A stretch of DNA of 15,063 nt from Rhodospirillaceae bacterium UBA3470. GTDB lineage: Bacteria > Pseudomonadota > Alphaproteobacteria > Rhodospirillales > Casp-alpha2. Within the stretch, counting starts at the first letter, position 1. Every line of letters starts with the position of its first letter. The DNA is taken from assembly GCA_002378125.1 (NCBI GenBank), contig DFRF01000188.1, positions 1 through 15,063 on the forward strand, written 5' to 3'. Below are positions 5,746-14,464 of the stretch, piece by piece. A program made the translations under genes and the position numbers. The notes beneath the pieces are model-generated. The model made no database searches and was not told the DNA's origin. It saw only the letters and a list, made by a program, of their open reading frames with translations.

Positions 5746-7122
5746 TTAGAAATATTCGAGTTGAACCGAAAACATGGATTCAACTTTTCGGATGGCTTCA
5801 GCTGCTGCAAATAGCACGACCCGGTCATGCGGTTCAACGACTGTTGAACCGCCCGGGCAGATCATTTCGCCATCCCGGACAATGGCACCCAACAAGACGC
5901 CGCTGGGTAGATTAACCTCGCGCAACGGCTTGCCAACTAACTCGGATGTTTCCAGCGCCTCAGCTTCGATAAGTTCGCCGAAACCTTCACGCAGCGTGTG
6001 GACCGAATGGATACGTCCGCGTCGGATATGTTGAAGGATTGTGGAAACCGTAATATTTCCGGGACTCACAGTAACGTCGATTTCCAACGAATTGATAAGG
6101 GATTCGTATGTACCCTTGTTGATCAGCGTGATTGCGCGTTGGCATCCATATCGCTTCGCCAGGAGTGACGCGAGGATGTTGGTTTCATCGTCGTTCGTTA
6201 CAGCCACCACTGTTTCCGTGTTTGCTACACCAGCTTCTTCAAGGATTTCCCAGTCAAGGACATCGCCTTGCAAGACCATGGTCTTGTCGAGCTTCATGGC
6301 AATCGATTCCGCCCGTTTTGGACTAGATTCGACGATTTTGGTTCGTACCCAGTGATGCTCTCGTTCAATCTCCTGCGCTAAGAAAAGGCCGATATTGCCG
6401 CCGCCAAAGATCAGCAAACGGCGGGCTTCTGTCTCTTCGTGACCGAAGGCCGCCATGGCGCGGCTTACTTGGTCGCTGTCGACGACAAAATAGACTTCGT
6501 CACCGGGCAGCATTTGATCATCCGAAGATGGCACGATCGGTTCGTTCTCGCGCATGAGCCCTACAATCACGATATTCAAATCGGGAAAGAGTTGTGTCAA
6601 TTGGCGCAAGGGCGTGTTCACCAGAGGGCAATCGTCTTCGCATCGCACCCCTAGCAGCTTTACCCGGTCGTCAACCAACGGAATCATCTCAAAGGCACCG
6701 GGGACTTGAAGTCGACGGGTCACGGCACGCGCTACTTCGATTTCAGGCGAGATGATCACATCGATGGGCATGTGTTCGCGTGAAAACAGGTTCGCCCAAA
6801 GTGGCGACAGGTAGGCTTGTTCGCGGATTCTGGCGATTTTGGTTGGAACGTCGAACAGGGAATGAGAAACCTGGCAAGCCACCATGTTGACCTCATCGGA
6901 GATGGTTACTGCGATCAGCATATCCGTATCCGGCGCGCCCGCCTGTTCCAGAATATTCGGATGCGAGGCCTGGCCAACCACGCCGTTGACATCAAGGGTA
7001 TCGCCAATGCGGCGAACCAAGTCCGGTGACTGGTCAATGACGGTTACGTCGTTGTTTTCCATGGCGAGATGACGAGCAATATTGAATCCAACTTGCCCAG
7101 CGCCGCAGACTATCACTTTCAT
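5746..7122 (-). CDS. trkA: Trk system potassium uptake protein TrkA
   Basis: TrkA is the cytoplasmic NAD-binding subunit that gates the TrkH/TrkG potassium channel. The 458-residue product has the full-length double layout. The first RCK/TrkA-N domain has GAGQVG at residues 7-12 and an acidic ribose-binding Asp30, and the first RCK-C domain spans roughly 140-225. A second TrkA-N domain has GGGNIG (240-245), and the second RCK-C domain is near 375-455. The ATG has an AGGGGA ribosome-binding sequence upstream. It lies 25 bases after ntrX, a gene order conserved in many Alphaproteobacteria, and 16 bases before the transaminase gene. No TrkH partner is present in the window. Confidence 0.96.
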   Translation of the reverse strand: MKVIVCGAGQVGFNIARHLAMENNDVTVIDQSPDLVRRIGDTLDVNGVVGQASHPNILEQAGAPDTDMLIAVTISDEVNMVACQVSHSLFDVPTKIARIREQAYLSPLWANLFSREHMPIDVIISPEIEVARAVTRRLQVPGAFEMIPLVDDRVKLLGVRCEDDCPLVNTPLRQLTQLFPDLNIVIVGLMRENEPIVPSSDDQMLPGDEVYFVVDSDQVSRAMAAFGHEETEARRLLIFGGGNIGLFLAQEIEREHHWVRTKIVESSPKRAESIAMKLDKTMVLQGDVLDWEILEEAGVANTETVVAVTNDDETNILASLLAKRYGCQRAITLINKGTYESLINSLEIDVTVSPGNITVSTILQHIRRGRIHSVHTLREGFGELIEAEALETSELVGKPLREVNLPSGVLLGAIVRDGEMICPGGSTVVEPHDRVVLFAAAEAIRKVESMFSVQLEYF

Positions 7123-7147
7123 GCCGGGGGTTCCCCTGCAACCTTTA

Positions 7148-8548
7148 TCAAGTATCGGTCAGCTTTTCCGGAATGGAAACGGCTAAAGACTTCAGTTTAC
7201 GATGCAAAGCCGACCGCTCCATACCAATAAATTCCGCCGTCTTCGATACATTTCCTTCAAAGCGTTGAAGTTGACGGAAAAGGTAATGTTTTTCAAAGCT
7301 TTCGCGGGCCTCACGAAGAGACATGCCTATAACTTCGACTTGCCAATCTGTGGCTGAGGGATCGCTTCGCGCGCCGTGTATCGCCGACGGCAAGGCTGCT
7401 GCCGTGACCTCTTCGCCAGGTTCACTGGCGCTTAAGATCATCATGCGTTCCACAATATTCTTGAGTTCCCGGACGTTGCCGGGCCATTCATAGGTCTGCA
7501 ATGCGGCGATTGCGTCCGGAGCAAAGGACCGAATGGGCTGTCCACTCATCTCACAGGACCGGCGGAGAAAATGATCCGCGAGGTCCTGTAGGTCTTCGCG
7601 TCGGGAACGGAGCGGCGGGACTTCGATTGGGACTACGTTCAAACGGTAGAATAAATCCTCTCGAAATCTGCCGGCGGCAATTTCATGCTCAAGATGGCGC
7701 GACGTGGTGGCTATGAAGCGTACATTGACCTCGACGGTGGAGTTACCGCCAATCCGTTGGAAGGCCTGATCTTGAAGAATCCGAACTAGCTTGCCTTGCA
7801 CCTCCAAAGGTAGGTCGGAGACTTCGTCAAGCAGTAGCGTTCCATTATGCGCGGACTCAATCGTGCCGACGCGGGATCCGTTGGCGACCTTCCCATCCTG
7901 GGATTCTACGCCCAAAAGTTCCCCTTCCGTGCGTTCTGGAGACAATGAAGCGCAATTCAGAATCTCGAACGGCCCACTGGCGCGTAGTGAACCCGCGTGA
8001 AGCGCTCTGGCAACCACTTCCTTGCCGCAACCGGCCGGTCCGGAGATCAAGACACGGCTGTTCGTCGGTGCCGTCTGTTCGATGATCTGGCGAATATCCC
8101 GAATACCCCGAGAGGCGCCAATCAGATTCGTTTCTGGGCCGGCGCGAAACCGTAACTCTACGTTTTCGCGCCGCAATTCTGCAGCCTCGATGGCCCGGTC
8201 GACAACAAGAAGCAGCCGATCAGTCTTGAAGGGCTTTTCGATGAAATCGTAGGCGCCGTCTTTGATGGCTGCGACGGCCGTTTCTACGGTACCGTGTCCA
8301 CTCATCATCAAAACGGGAATTTCTGTGTGGTGTTTCTTGATTCGGCGAAGAATTTGCAAACCATCCAGTTTACTGCCTTGCAACCAGATATCCAATAACA
8401 CTAGGTCCGGACGGCGGTTTTCCACGGACACAAGCGCCGTTTCACTGCCGTCGGCTTGGCGGGTCTGGTATCCTTCATCTTCTAGGATGCCTGCCGTGAG
8501 CATGCGGATGTCGGATTCATCATCGACAATGAGAATTTCTTTGGCCAT
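7148..8548 (-). CDS. ntrX: Response regulator NtrX (AAA+ family, no GAFTGA motif)
   Basis: Partner of the NtrY kinase. In Alphaproteobacteria this pair affects nitrogen metabolism, redox responses and envelope functions. The 466 residues comprise a receiver domain with phosphate acceptor Asp53 and Lys105, and an AAA+ domain with Walker A GPAGCGKE (170-177) and Walker B LLLDE (238-242). The C-terminal Fis-type helix-turn-helix includes SKTAEFIGMERSALHRKLK. Where NtrC has GAFTGA, this protein has GVESQDGKVANGSRVG (213-228), so the sigma-54 contact loop is missing. Such NtrX proteins are thought to act without sigma-54. The Walker A also deviates from GESGTGKE. It starts two bases after the ntrY stop; trkA follows after 25 bases. 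Confidence 0.96.
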   Translation of the reverse strand: MAKEILIVDDESDIRMLTAGILEDEGYQTRQADGSETALVSVENRRPDLVLLDIWLQGSKLDGLQILRRIKKHHTEIPVLMMSGHGTVETAVAAIKDGAYDFIEKPFKTDRLLLVVDRAIEAAELRRENVELRFRAGPETNLIGASRGIRDIRQIIEQTAPTNSRVLISGPAGCGKEVVARALHAGSLRASGPFEILNCASLSPERTEGELLGVESQDGKVANGSRVGTIESAHNGTLLLDEVSDLPLEVQGKLVRILQDQAFQRIGGNSTVEVNVRFIATTSRHLEHEIAAGRFREDLFYRLNVVPIEVPPLRSRREDLQDLADHFLRRSCEMSGQPIRSFAPDAIAALQTYEWPGNVRELKNIVERMMILSASEPGEEVTAAALPSAIHGARSDPSATDWQVEVIGMSLREARESFEKHYLFRQLQRFEGNVSKTAEFIGMERSALHRKLKSLAVSIPEKLTDT

Positions 8549-8550
8549 GT

Positions 8551-10830
8551 CTACGAAGCACCAGACTGCGTTTCCGGGTCGTGACTGGTATCGGTTGACG
8601 CCATTTCCCTACGGTCTTCGGTGTTCTCGAAAATCATCGACACTTTTGCTCCGCCATTGGGGCGGTCATCCAGGACGAACCTCCCTTGATGATCTTCCAT
8701 GATTTTTCGAACGATGGCCAAACCCAGTCCCGTCCCTTTTTCGCGGGTGGTCACGTAGGGCTCGGTAAGGCGTCCCTTGTCTAATGGCAGTCCGACGCCA
8801 TTGTCTTCGATTATGATCGATACGGTGCCGTTCGATCCGCCCTGAGGCGTCATGTCCGAATCGCAGTTGATGAGCCGTAAGGTGATTTGTCCTGGCTCTG
8901 AAGACAGGGATTTATTGGTAAGTCGTGCCTCAATGGATTCCCACGCGTTCTTTAGAAGGTTCGTGAGGGCTTGCGCAATTTGACGCCGATCGCAGTTGAC
9001 CATGACCGGCGTATCCGGAAGATCGATCTTGAAGACCAAATCCACATTCCGGTTACGCTCGAGGAAGGCCGCTTCGCGGCAGACCTCGACGATATTCTCA
9101 TCGTACATTAAAGGCTGGGGCATGCGGGCGAACGACGAAAACTCGTCAACCATCCGGCCAATGTCAGATACCTGTCGGATGATGGTATCGGTACAGGACC
9201 TAAAGATATCCGGGTCAGAAGCTACCTCATCTTGGTACTTGCGTTGCAAACGTTCGGCCGACAGCTGAATGGGGGTCAATGGGTTTTTGATTTCGTGCGC
9301 AATTCGTCGTGCCACATCTGCCCAGGCTGCCTTTCGCTGGGCAGATAGCAGATCCGTAACGTCATCAAACGTCACTACGTAGCCGATAATGTCGCCATCA
9401 AGGTATTCTGCTGCCATTCGGGACAGTAGCGTGCGGTGTTGGCTAGGACTATCAAGGCTGATTTCTTCCTGGTAGGTCCGTGCCGGTGCCGCTGTCACTT
9501 TGGCGAAGAGCTTTGCCATTTCCGGCACGGCCTCATTGATCTCGGCCCCGACCATCGCGCCAAGGTCTCGCGAAAGGAGATCTGACGCCGAACGGTTCGA
9601 CAAATGGATACGGCCGTCCGCATCGAGCCCAATGACCCCTGCGGAAACGCCAGCAAGTACTGTCTCCGTGAACCGTCGTCGCTCATCCAGTGCGCGGTTT
9701 GCCATGACAAGGCCCTCACGCTGACTTTCCAACTCGTTGGTCATGTTATTGAACGCGCGGCCAAGTGAACTGATCTCATCTGTATCGTCGCCGACTTCCA
9801 CACGTACCCCCAGGTTTCCCTGGCTAGCTTCATCTGTCGCGGAGATGAGGTTGCTGATGGAATCTGCCAACTGCGAAGATACGGTCAAACCGATCCATAC
9901 CGCCGCCAGGAGCAGCAGTAACGAAACCATTAAGAAGATGATAATGAAGCTGACTTGGATGCCGCTTCGTTCCTTCTCCATGGTTTGATATTCGTTCACC
10001 GCTTTGCGAATGCTCTCAATATGATTGATGACACGGGGATCCACGTAGCGCTCTACGAGTAGGTAGGCATCAATAAATCTGTTCAATTTGATCAGTGCCC
10101 GCATGCGATCGACGTTCTCGGAATCTAGGACCGCGATTCTGCCTTGGCTGGCCGTATTCAACGCCTGCACGGACACGTCCTCAATCTCCTCAGTGAGACT
10201 GAATTGTGCGCGGGCGAGAATATTACCGCTGCCATCCAGGACAACAGCCTCCGTCAGGGAACGAAACGCGGACTGACTGGAGAGAACATTCTCGAATAAA
10301 GCCCGGCTGCGCATCAGTTGGGACGCATTGACGTTCAATTCGTTGGCCAAGGCGAAGGCATCGGCTTCGATAATACGGCGGTGGTCTACTAAATACGCCT
10401 GCGCGACCACCTGAGATTGATTCAACGCCGTTCGGACGCGTTCGGCGAACCAGCTCTGCATGCCGAAATGAAGGAAAAGTGCCGAAAAAACCGCCACCAA
10501 AATAGCCGGCGTGACCGCGACAAGGCTGAACAACACGACCAACCTGACCTGCAGGCCCGAACCTGCCGCACCCCGTCGCCGGTCAGACCAAACCTGCGCC
10601 AAACGGCGTGCCACCACAGCTCCCAACAGCAAGAACAGAATGCCGTCGATATAGAGTAGGCTGAGGACCGTGTTGATATCACTGGTTCGGCCGGGCCGCT
10701 CGACGATCGTCACAACGGTCGTGGCGCCCGATAATATGGCCAGGATGGCCAATGTGTATGCCGTTTTCCGGCTTGTGGACGCCCGCTGAAGGTCACGCCA
10801 AATGCCATTTTTGGATGTCAAAATCGACAT
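8551..10830 (-). CDS. ntrY: Membrane-bound sensor histidine kinase NtrY
   Basis: A 759-residue kinase. Three likely membrane helices are near the N-terminus (about 23-43, 53-75, 94-118), followed by a long periplasmic sensor region (about 120-285) and a fourth helix (about 287-310). A HAMP domain (about 312-365) and a PAS domain (about 385-480) lead to the kinase core. The phospho-accepting His512 lies in RRIAHEIKNPLTP. The N box is NLLKNAWESIE, and the ATP-binding boxes are DNGVGLP and GTGLGLAIVRKI. It phosphorylates NtrX and may cross-talk with NtrC. The start overlaps the ntrC stop by one base (TAATG), so translation is probably coupled. Length and domain order are normal for the family. 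Confidence 0.97.
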   Translation of the reverse strand: MSILTSKNGIWRDLQRASTSRKTAYTLAILAILSGATTVVTIVERPGRTSDINTVLSLLYIDGILFLLLGAVVARRLAQVWSDRRRGAAGSGLQVRLVVLFSLVAVTPAILVAVFSALFLHFGMQSWFAERVRTALNQSQVVAQAYLVDHRRIIEADAFALANELNVNASQLMRSRALFENVLSSQSAFRSLTEAVVLDGSGNILARAQFSLTEEIEDVSVQALNTASQGRIAVLDSENVDRMRALIKLNRFIDAYLLVERYVDPRVINHIESIRKAVNEYQTMEKERSGIQVSFIIIFLMVSLLLLLAAVWIGLTVSSQLADSISNLISATDEASQGNLGVRVEVGDDTDEISSLGRAFNNMTNELESQREGLVMANRALDERRRFTETVLAGVSAGVIGLDADGRIHLSNRSASDLLSRDLGAMVGAEINEAVPEMAKLFAKVTAAPARTYQEEISLDSPSQHRTLLSRMAAEYLDGDIIGYVVTFDDVTDLLSAQRKAAWADVARRIAHEIKNPLTPIQLSAERLQRKYQDEVASDPDIFRSCTDTIIRQVSDIGRMVDEFSSFARMPQPLMYDENIVEVCREAAFLERNRNVDLVFKIDLPDTPVMVNCDRRQIAQALTNLLKNAWESIEARLTNKSLSSEPGQITLRLINCDSDMTPQGGSNGTVSIIIEDNGVGLPLDKGRLTEPYVTTREKGTGLGLAIVRKIMEDHQGRFVLDDRPNGGAKVSMIFENTEDRREMASTDTSHDPETQSGAS

Positions 10831-12275
10831 TATCGGCCGCCCCGGATGACAGGGATTTCCAGCTCTTTGATCTTTTTGTGCAACGTATTCCGGTTCAATC
10901 CGAGAACTTGCGCGGCTTTGACTTGATTACCGCGCGTAGCCTGCAGGGTTAACGTAATCAATGGTTTCTCAATTTCTTTGAGGATGCGATTATAAAGACC
11001 CGTGGCCGGCAATGAGCCATTGTGCGCTGCGAAATATTCAGCCAGCTGTTTCTCGACGGTCTGCGCGAGCCCGTCATTTCCCGAATTCCTGGAATTGGAT
11101 GAGGCTACATATCCACCCTGTTCAAATTCGCGATGAATGTCAGCAGCACTGATCATCTCTTGCGGACATAGCGCAGCAAGCCGCTTCACCATATTTTCGA
11201 GTTCCCTAACGTTGCCGGGCCAGCTGTGGCCTCGCAACGCTTCGAGAGCTTCGGCGTCGATGGTCTTCCAAGGCAGACCGGAATTTACCGATTGCGCCAG
11301 AAAATGTCGAACCAACTCCGGGATGTCCTCTCTGCGATCTCGTAGAGGCGGTAGGCGCACGGGGACGACGTTCAATCTGAAAAATAGATCTTCGCGAAAC
11401 AGTCCTTGGCGGATTAGTTGGCGGAGATCATGGTGTGTGGCGGTGATGATGCGAACATCCGTATACATGTCGCGACGGCCACCGACAGATGTGAATTTTC
11501 CGTCCTGAAGAACACGCAACAGGCGGGTTTGGGCCTCAAGGGGCATGTCGCCGATTTCATCGAGAAAGAGCGTGCCGCCTTCCGCCTGTTCGAACCGGCC
11601 TGTGCTCCGTGCAAGGGCACCAGTAAAAGCGCCCTTCTCATGTCCAAAGAGTTCGCTCTCGATCAACTCCCTAGGGATCGCTGCCATATTGACAGCAACG
11701 AAGGGTCCAGATTTGCGCTTTCCGTAGTCGTGAAGCGCGCGGGCAAAGAGTTCTTTGCCGGTACCGGATCCCCCATTTATCATCACTGTAAGGTCGGTTG
11801 GCATGAGGCGGGCAACGGTCCGATACACTTCTTGCATTGCTGGCGATCGGCCAATGAGGGGCAGCGTTTCTTCGAAAACATCCTCATCCAGTCGTTCGCC
11901 GATATCCTTCTCAGATTCAATCCCCCGCTTAACAATTGAAATCAAATCATTAATATCAAAAGGCTTTGGGAGATAGTCGAAGGCGCCTTTTTCGGTAGCT
12001 TTGACAGCGGTCATGAGCGTCGTTTGCGCACTCATGACGACGATCCGTAAGTCAGGTCTGAGGCGTCGGATGCGGGGGACAAGGTCCAAACCGTTTTCAT
12101 CGGGCATGATTACATCAGTAATTACTAGATCGCCTTCGCCCTTTTCAATCCACTGCCACAGGGTCGCCGCATTTCCCGCAGCGTGGACATCATAGCCTGC
12201 ACGGGTCAGCGCCTGGACGATGACGGTGCGTATGGCGGCATCATCATCAGCAACGAGGATGGTTGAGCGGTTCAT
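10830..12275 (-). CDS. ntrC: Nitrogen regulation response regulator NtrC (sigma-54 activator)
   Basis: NtrC activates sigma-54 promoters of nitrogen-assimilation genes when phosphorylated by NtrB. The 481-residue product has a receiver domain with the acidic pocket Asp10-12, phosphorylation site Asp54 and Lys104. In the AAA+ domain are Walker A GGSGTGKE (168-175), an intact GAFTGA sigma-54 contact loop (215-220) and Walker B LFLDE (236-240). The C-terminal Fis-type helix-turn-helix reads VKAAQVLGLNRNTLHKKIKE (about 451-472). The ATG overlaps the ntrB stop as ATGA. Every residue expected for a functional activator is present, unlike the paralogous NtrX in the same cluster. Confidence 0.98.
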   Translation of the reverse strand: MNRSTILVADDDAAIRTVIVQALTRAGYDVHAAGNAATLWQWIEKGEGDLVITDVIMPDENGLDLVPRIRRLRPDLRIVVMSAQTTLMTAVKATEKGAFDYLPKPFDINDLISIVKRGIESEKDIGERLDEDVFEETLPLIGRSPAMQEVYRTVARLMPTDLTVMINGGSGTGKELFARALHDYGKRKSGPFVAVNMAAIPRELIESELFGHEKGAFTGALARSTGRFEQAEGGTLFLDEIGDMPLEAQTRLLRVLQDGKFTSVGGRRDMYTDVRIITATHHDLRQLIRQGLFREDLFFRLNVVPVRLPPLRDRREDIPELVRHFLAQSVNSGLPWKTIDAEALEALRGHSWPGNVRELENMVKRLAALCPQEMISAADIHREFEQGGYVASSNSRNSGNDGLAQTVEKQLAEYFAAHNGSLPATGLYNRILKEIEKPLITLTLQATRGNQVKAAQVLGLNRNTLHKKIKELEIPVIRGGR

Positions 12276-13396
12276 TCGAAGCCTTCGCGGTCTTGGAACA
12301 TGGGCAACATGACCCTAAACACTGTCTTGGTATTGGCAGTTTCGCATTCCACGATACCGCCATGATCACCGATAATCTTGGCTACCAGCGCCAACCCCAG
12401 CCCGCTACCCTGCGATTTTGAGGTGACAAAAGGGTCGAAAAGGTGCGGCATCATGTCGTCTGGGATGCCGGTGCCGTTGTCCGTGATGCTAATGGTAAGG
12501 GGAAGATGGACCCGTTCACCGTTTCCAGGGGCGGCTAATTTGACGCCGTGTTGGTACGAGGTTTCCATCACAATTTCGGCAGCCTCGTCCGAGGCCGCTT
12601 CCACCGCGTTCTTAATCAAGTTCAGAAATACCTGCACCAATTGATCGCGGTTGCCGCGGACAGGCGGCAATGAGGGGTCAAACCGTGTGACGAAACGGGC
12701 GTGGCGACCAAAGCCGATCTTCGAGACCTGAAGGACCCGATCGAGGATTTGGTGGATATTCACGCTTTGATACCGGATCGGCGCGTCGCCGGCGAACATT
12801 CCCATACGATCGACTAGCTCGACGATCCGATCAACCTCATCGCGGATGAGTCGAGTTAGGCTTTGATCATCTTCGGATGCGGTATCCTCTAGCAGCTGCG
12901 CCGCACCGCGGATACCGGAAAGTGGATTTTTGACTTCATGGGCTAACATGGTCGCCATAGCCGTCACTGAACGTGCTGCCCCACGATACGACAGCTGGCG
13001 GTCAATCTTTTCAGCTATCGATCGTGAGTGTATGGAGAGAATGACGACGCCCGGGCGCTCTGATATAGGAGCCGCATGGACATTGACAAAATGTCGGCCG
13101 ATCCGAGGTGTCTCAATCGTCAAGTCGTATTCGGATACGGCATGATTTTCCCTGCGAACCTGCTCGACCAGAACAAACAAGGGACTATCTGGCGGAATGA
13201 AATCGCTGAGTGGATAGCCAACTATTTTGGTGGCGCTTGAACTCAGCAACTGCTCAGCTGCGGCATTTAGTTTTATAATGGATTGGTCGGTATTGATGAC
13301 AAGAATTGCTGAGCTCAAGCCGTTAAGAATGAGTTCATCGTCCAGATCGTATTCTTCTGAGGGTGCTGACCAGGTTATCGCCGGTTTTGGGTTCAT
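12272..13396 (-). CDS. ntrB: Nitrogen regulation sensor histidine kinase NtrB
   Basis: A soluble kinase/phosphatase that controls NtrC in response to PII proteins. It has an N-terminal PAS domain (about 20-125), an H box with phospho-acceptor His153 in MLAHEVKNPLSG and an N box VFLNLIKNAVEAA. The ATP-binding boxes are DNGTGIPDD and GSGLGLALVAKI. No membrane segment is seen, as expected. Two ATG starts are possible, at 13396 and 13408. The former gives an ATGA overlap with the dusB stop, the same junction as ntrB/ntrC, and is preferred; neither has a good ribosome-binding sequence. Length from 13396 is 374 residues, usual for the family. Confidence 0.96.
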   Translation of the reverse strand: MNPKPAITWSAPSEEYDLDDELILNGLSSAILVINTDQSIIKLNAAAEQLLSSSATKIVGYPLSDFIPPDSPLFVLVEQVRRENHAVSEYDLTIETPRIGRHFVNVHAAPISERPGVVILSIHSRSIAEKIDRQLSYRGAARSVTAMATMLAHEVKNPLSGIRGAAQLLEDTASEDDQSLTRLIRDEVDRIVELVDRMGMFAGDAPIRYQSVNIHQILDRVLQVSKIGFGRHARFVTRFDPSLPPVRGNRDQLVQVFLNLIKNAVEAASDEAAEIVMETSYQHGVKLAAPGNGERVHLPLTISITDNGTGIPDDMMPHLFDPFVTSKSQGSGLGLALVAKIIGDHGGIVECETANTKTVFRVMLPMFQDREGFE

Positions 13397-14385
13397 GCGG
13401 CCAGGCATTCGACGATCGGACCATAAAAGGCGCGAATTCGCGCTTTGACGGCATCAGGAGTATCCAATTGAAAAACCTCCTGACGGAACTCTGCGGAATT
13501 CGATAAGCCTTTGGAGTACCATCCCAGGTGTTTGCGAGCGATTTTGACGCCCGGTTGCGCCCCATAGTGTGTAACAATGGCGTCAAAATGCTCGAGAACG
13601 ATTTCCATTTGCTCCTCGACGGTGGGATTAGCCAGACGCTCGCCGGTTTTCAAATAATGGGAAATTTGGTTGAGAAACCAGGGACGGCCATAGGTTCCCC
13701 GACCGACTAAAATACCATCGGCACCCGAATCCTCGAGAAGTTTTTTTGCATCATCGACGCTGACTACGTCGCCGTTACCGAACACGGGAATATTCACAGC
13801 ATCCTTGACCGAGGCAATGAAGGGCCAATCCGCCCGGCCCTTGTAGAACTGACAACGTGTCCGGCCATGGACGGCTATGGCTTGAATGCCACAATCTTCG
13901 GCAATTTTAGCCAGTTGAGGGGCGTTTCGGGTGTCATCATCCCAGCCCGTCCGCATCTTAAGCGTCACCGGAATGTTGACGGCCTTTACGGTTACTTCCA
14001 ATAGCTTCGACGCTAAACCTAGATCACGCATCAGCGCTGACCCGGCGTCCCCGTTTGTGACTTTCTTGACCGGGCAACCCATGTTGATGTCGATTATAGT
14101 CGCGCCAAAATCTTCGTTGATACGCGCTGCCTCGGCCATAACATCGGGTTCACAGCCTGCGAGTTGCACAGAGATGGGATACTCATCGGCGCAATGGGCA
14201 GCCATCTTCATAGTCTTGCGCGCTGCGTGAACCATGGCGCGGCTCGCGATCATTTCAGAGACGACTAGCCCAGCTCCGGCGCGTTTGACTAGGCGCCTGA
14301 ATGGCATGTCCGTAACGCCCGACATCGGGGCAAGAACGATCGGGTCGTCAATTTCGAGCGGGCCAATATTTATGGGCTTCAACAT
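13393..14385 (-). CDS. dusB: tRNA-dihydrouridine synthase DusB (NifR3)
   Basis: A flavin enzyme that reduces uridines in tRNA D-loops; in Alphaproteobacteria it was called NifR3 and heads the ntrBC operon. The 330-residue product has the N-terminal FMN-barrel signature APMSGVTDMPFR (19-30), the catalytic cysteine in DINMGCP (Cys104) and LKMRTGWDD (142-150). HGRTRCQFYKG, NGDV and the phosphate-binding ADGILVGRGTYGRPW follow. The ATG at 14385 is chosen because family similarity starts there (LKPINIG). A longer frame begins at a TTG at 14436, but its 17 extra residues look unrelated and cover the likely promoter. The stop overlaps ntrB by four bases. Confidence 0.96.
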   Translation of the reverse strand: MLKPINIGPLEIDDPIVLAPMSGVTDMPFRRLVKRAGAGLVVSEMIASRAMVHAARKTMKMAAHCADEYPISVQLAGCEPDVMAEAARINEDFGATIIDINMGCPVKKVTNGDAGSALMRDLGLASKLLEVTVKAVNIPVTLKMRTGWDDDTRNAPQLAKIAEDCGIQAIAVHGRTRCQFYKGRADWPFIASVKDAVNIPVFGNGDVVSVDDAKKLLEDSGADGILVGRGTYGRPWFLNQISHYLKTGERLANPTVEEQMEIVLEHFDAIVTHYGAQPGVKIARKHLGWYSKGLSNSAEFRQEVFQLDTPDAVKARIRAFYGPIVECLAA

Positions 14386-14397
14386 GGCATTTCTCAA

Positions 14398-14417
14398 ATT
14401 GTGCCTATTTATTGTGC
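14398..14417. repeat. Short direct repeat ATTGTGC in the dusB leader
   Basis: ATTGTGC occurs at 14398-14404 and again at 14411-14417, 13 bases apart, straddling the candidate -10 sequence. The second copy continues into ATTGTGCAAT, a near-palindrome. It could be a regulator site or chance in an A+T-rich gap; it does not match the palindromic NtrC consensus. Confidence 0.25.
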
Positions 14418-14436
14418 AATCGCGCCGGAAACTCAA
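14408..14436 (-). promoter_or_regulatory. Candidate promoter of the dusB-ntrBC operon
   Basis: A minus-strand TTGAGT (14431-14436) lies 17 bases from AATAAA (14408-14413); each matches 4 of 6 sigma-70 consensus bases. It sits in the 79-base gap between the upstream membrane gene and dusB, and would start transcription about 15 bases before the dusB ATG. Only moderate support. Confidence 0.3.
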
Positions 14437-14464
14437 GGCCCTTACGCACGGTTTTGAACAATCG

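Noticed and set aside
5730..5837. Extended start of the D-amino-acid transaminase at 5837
   Set aside because: It would overlap trkA by about 90 bases, has no similarity to the family, and the ATG at 5729 has a good AAGGGA upstream.
11418..11939. Plus-strand frame of 173 codons antisense to ntrC
   Set aside because: Mirror of the conserved AAA+ region of NtrC; no recognisable motif.
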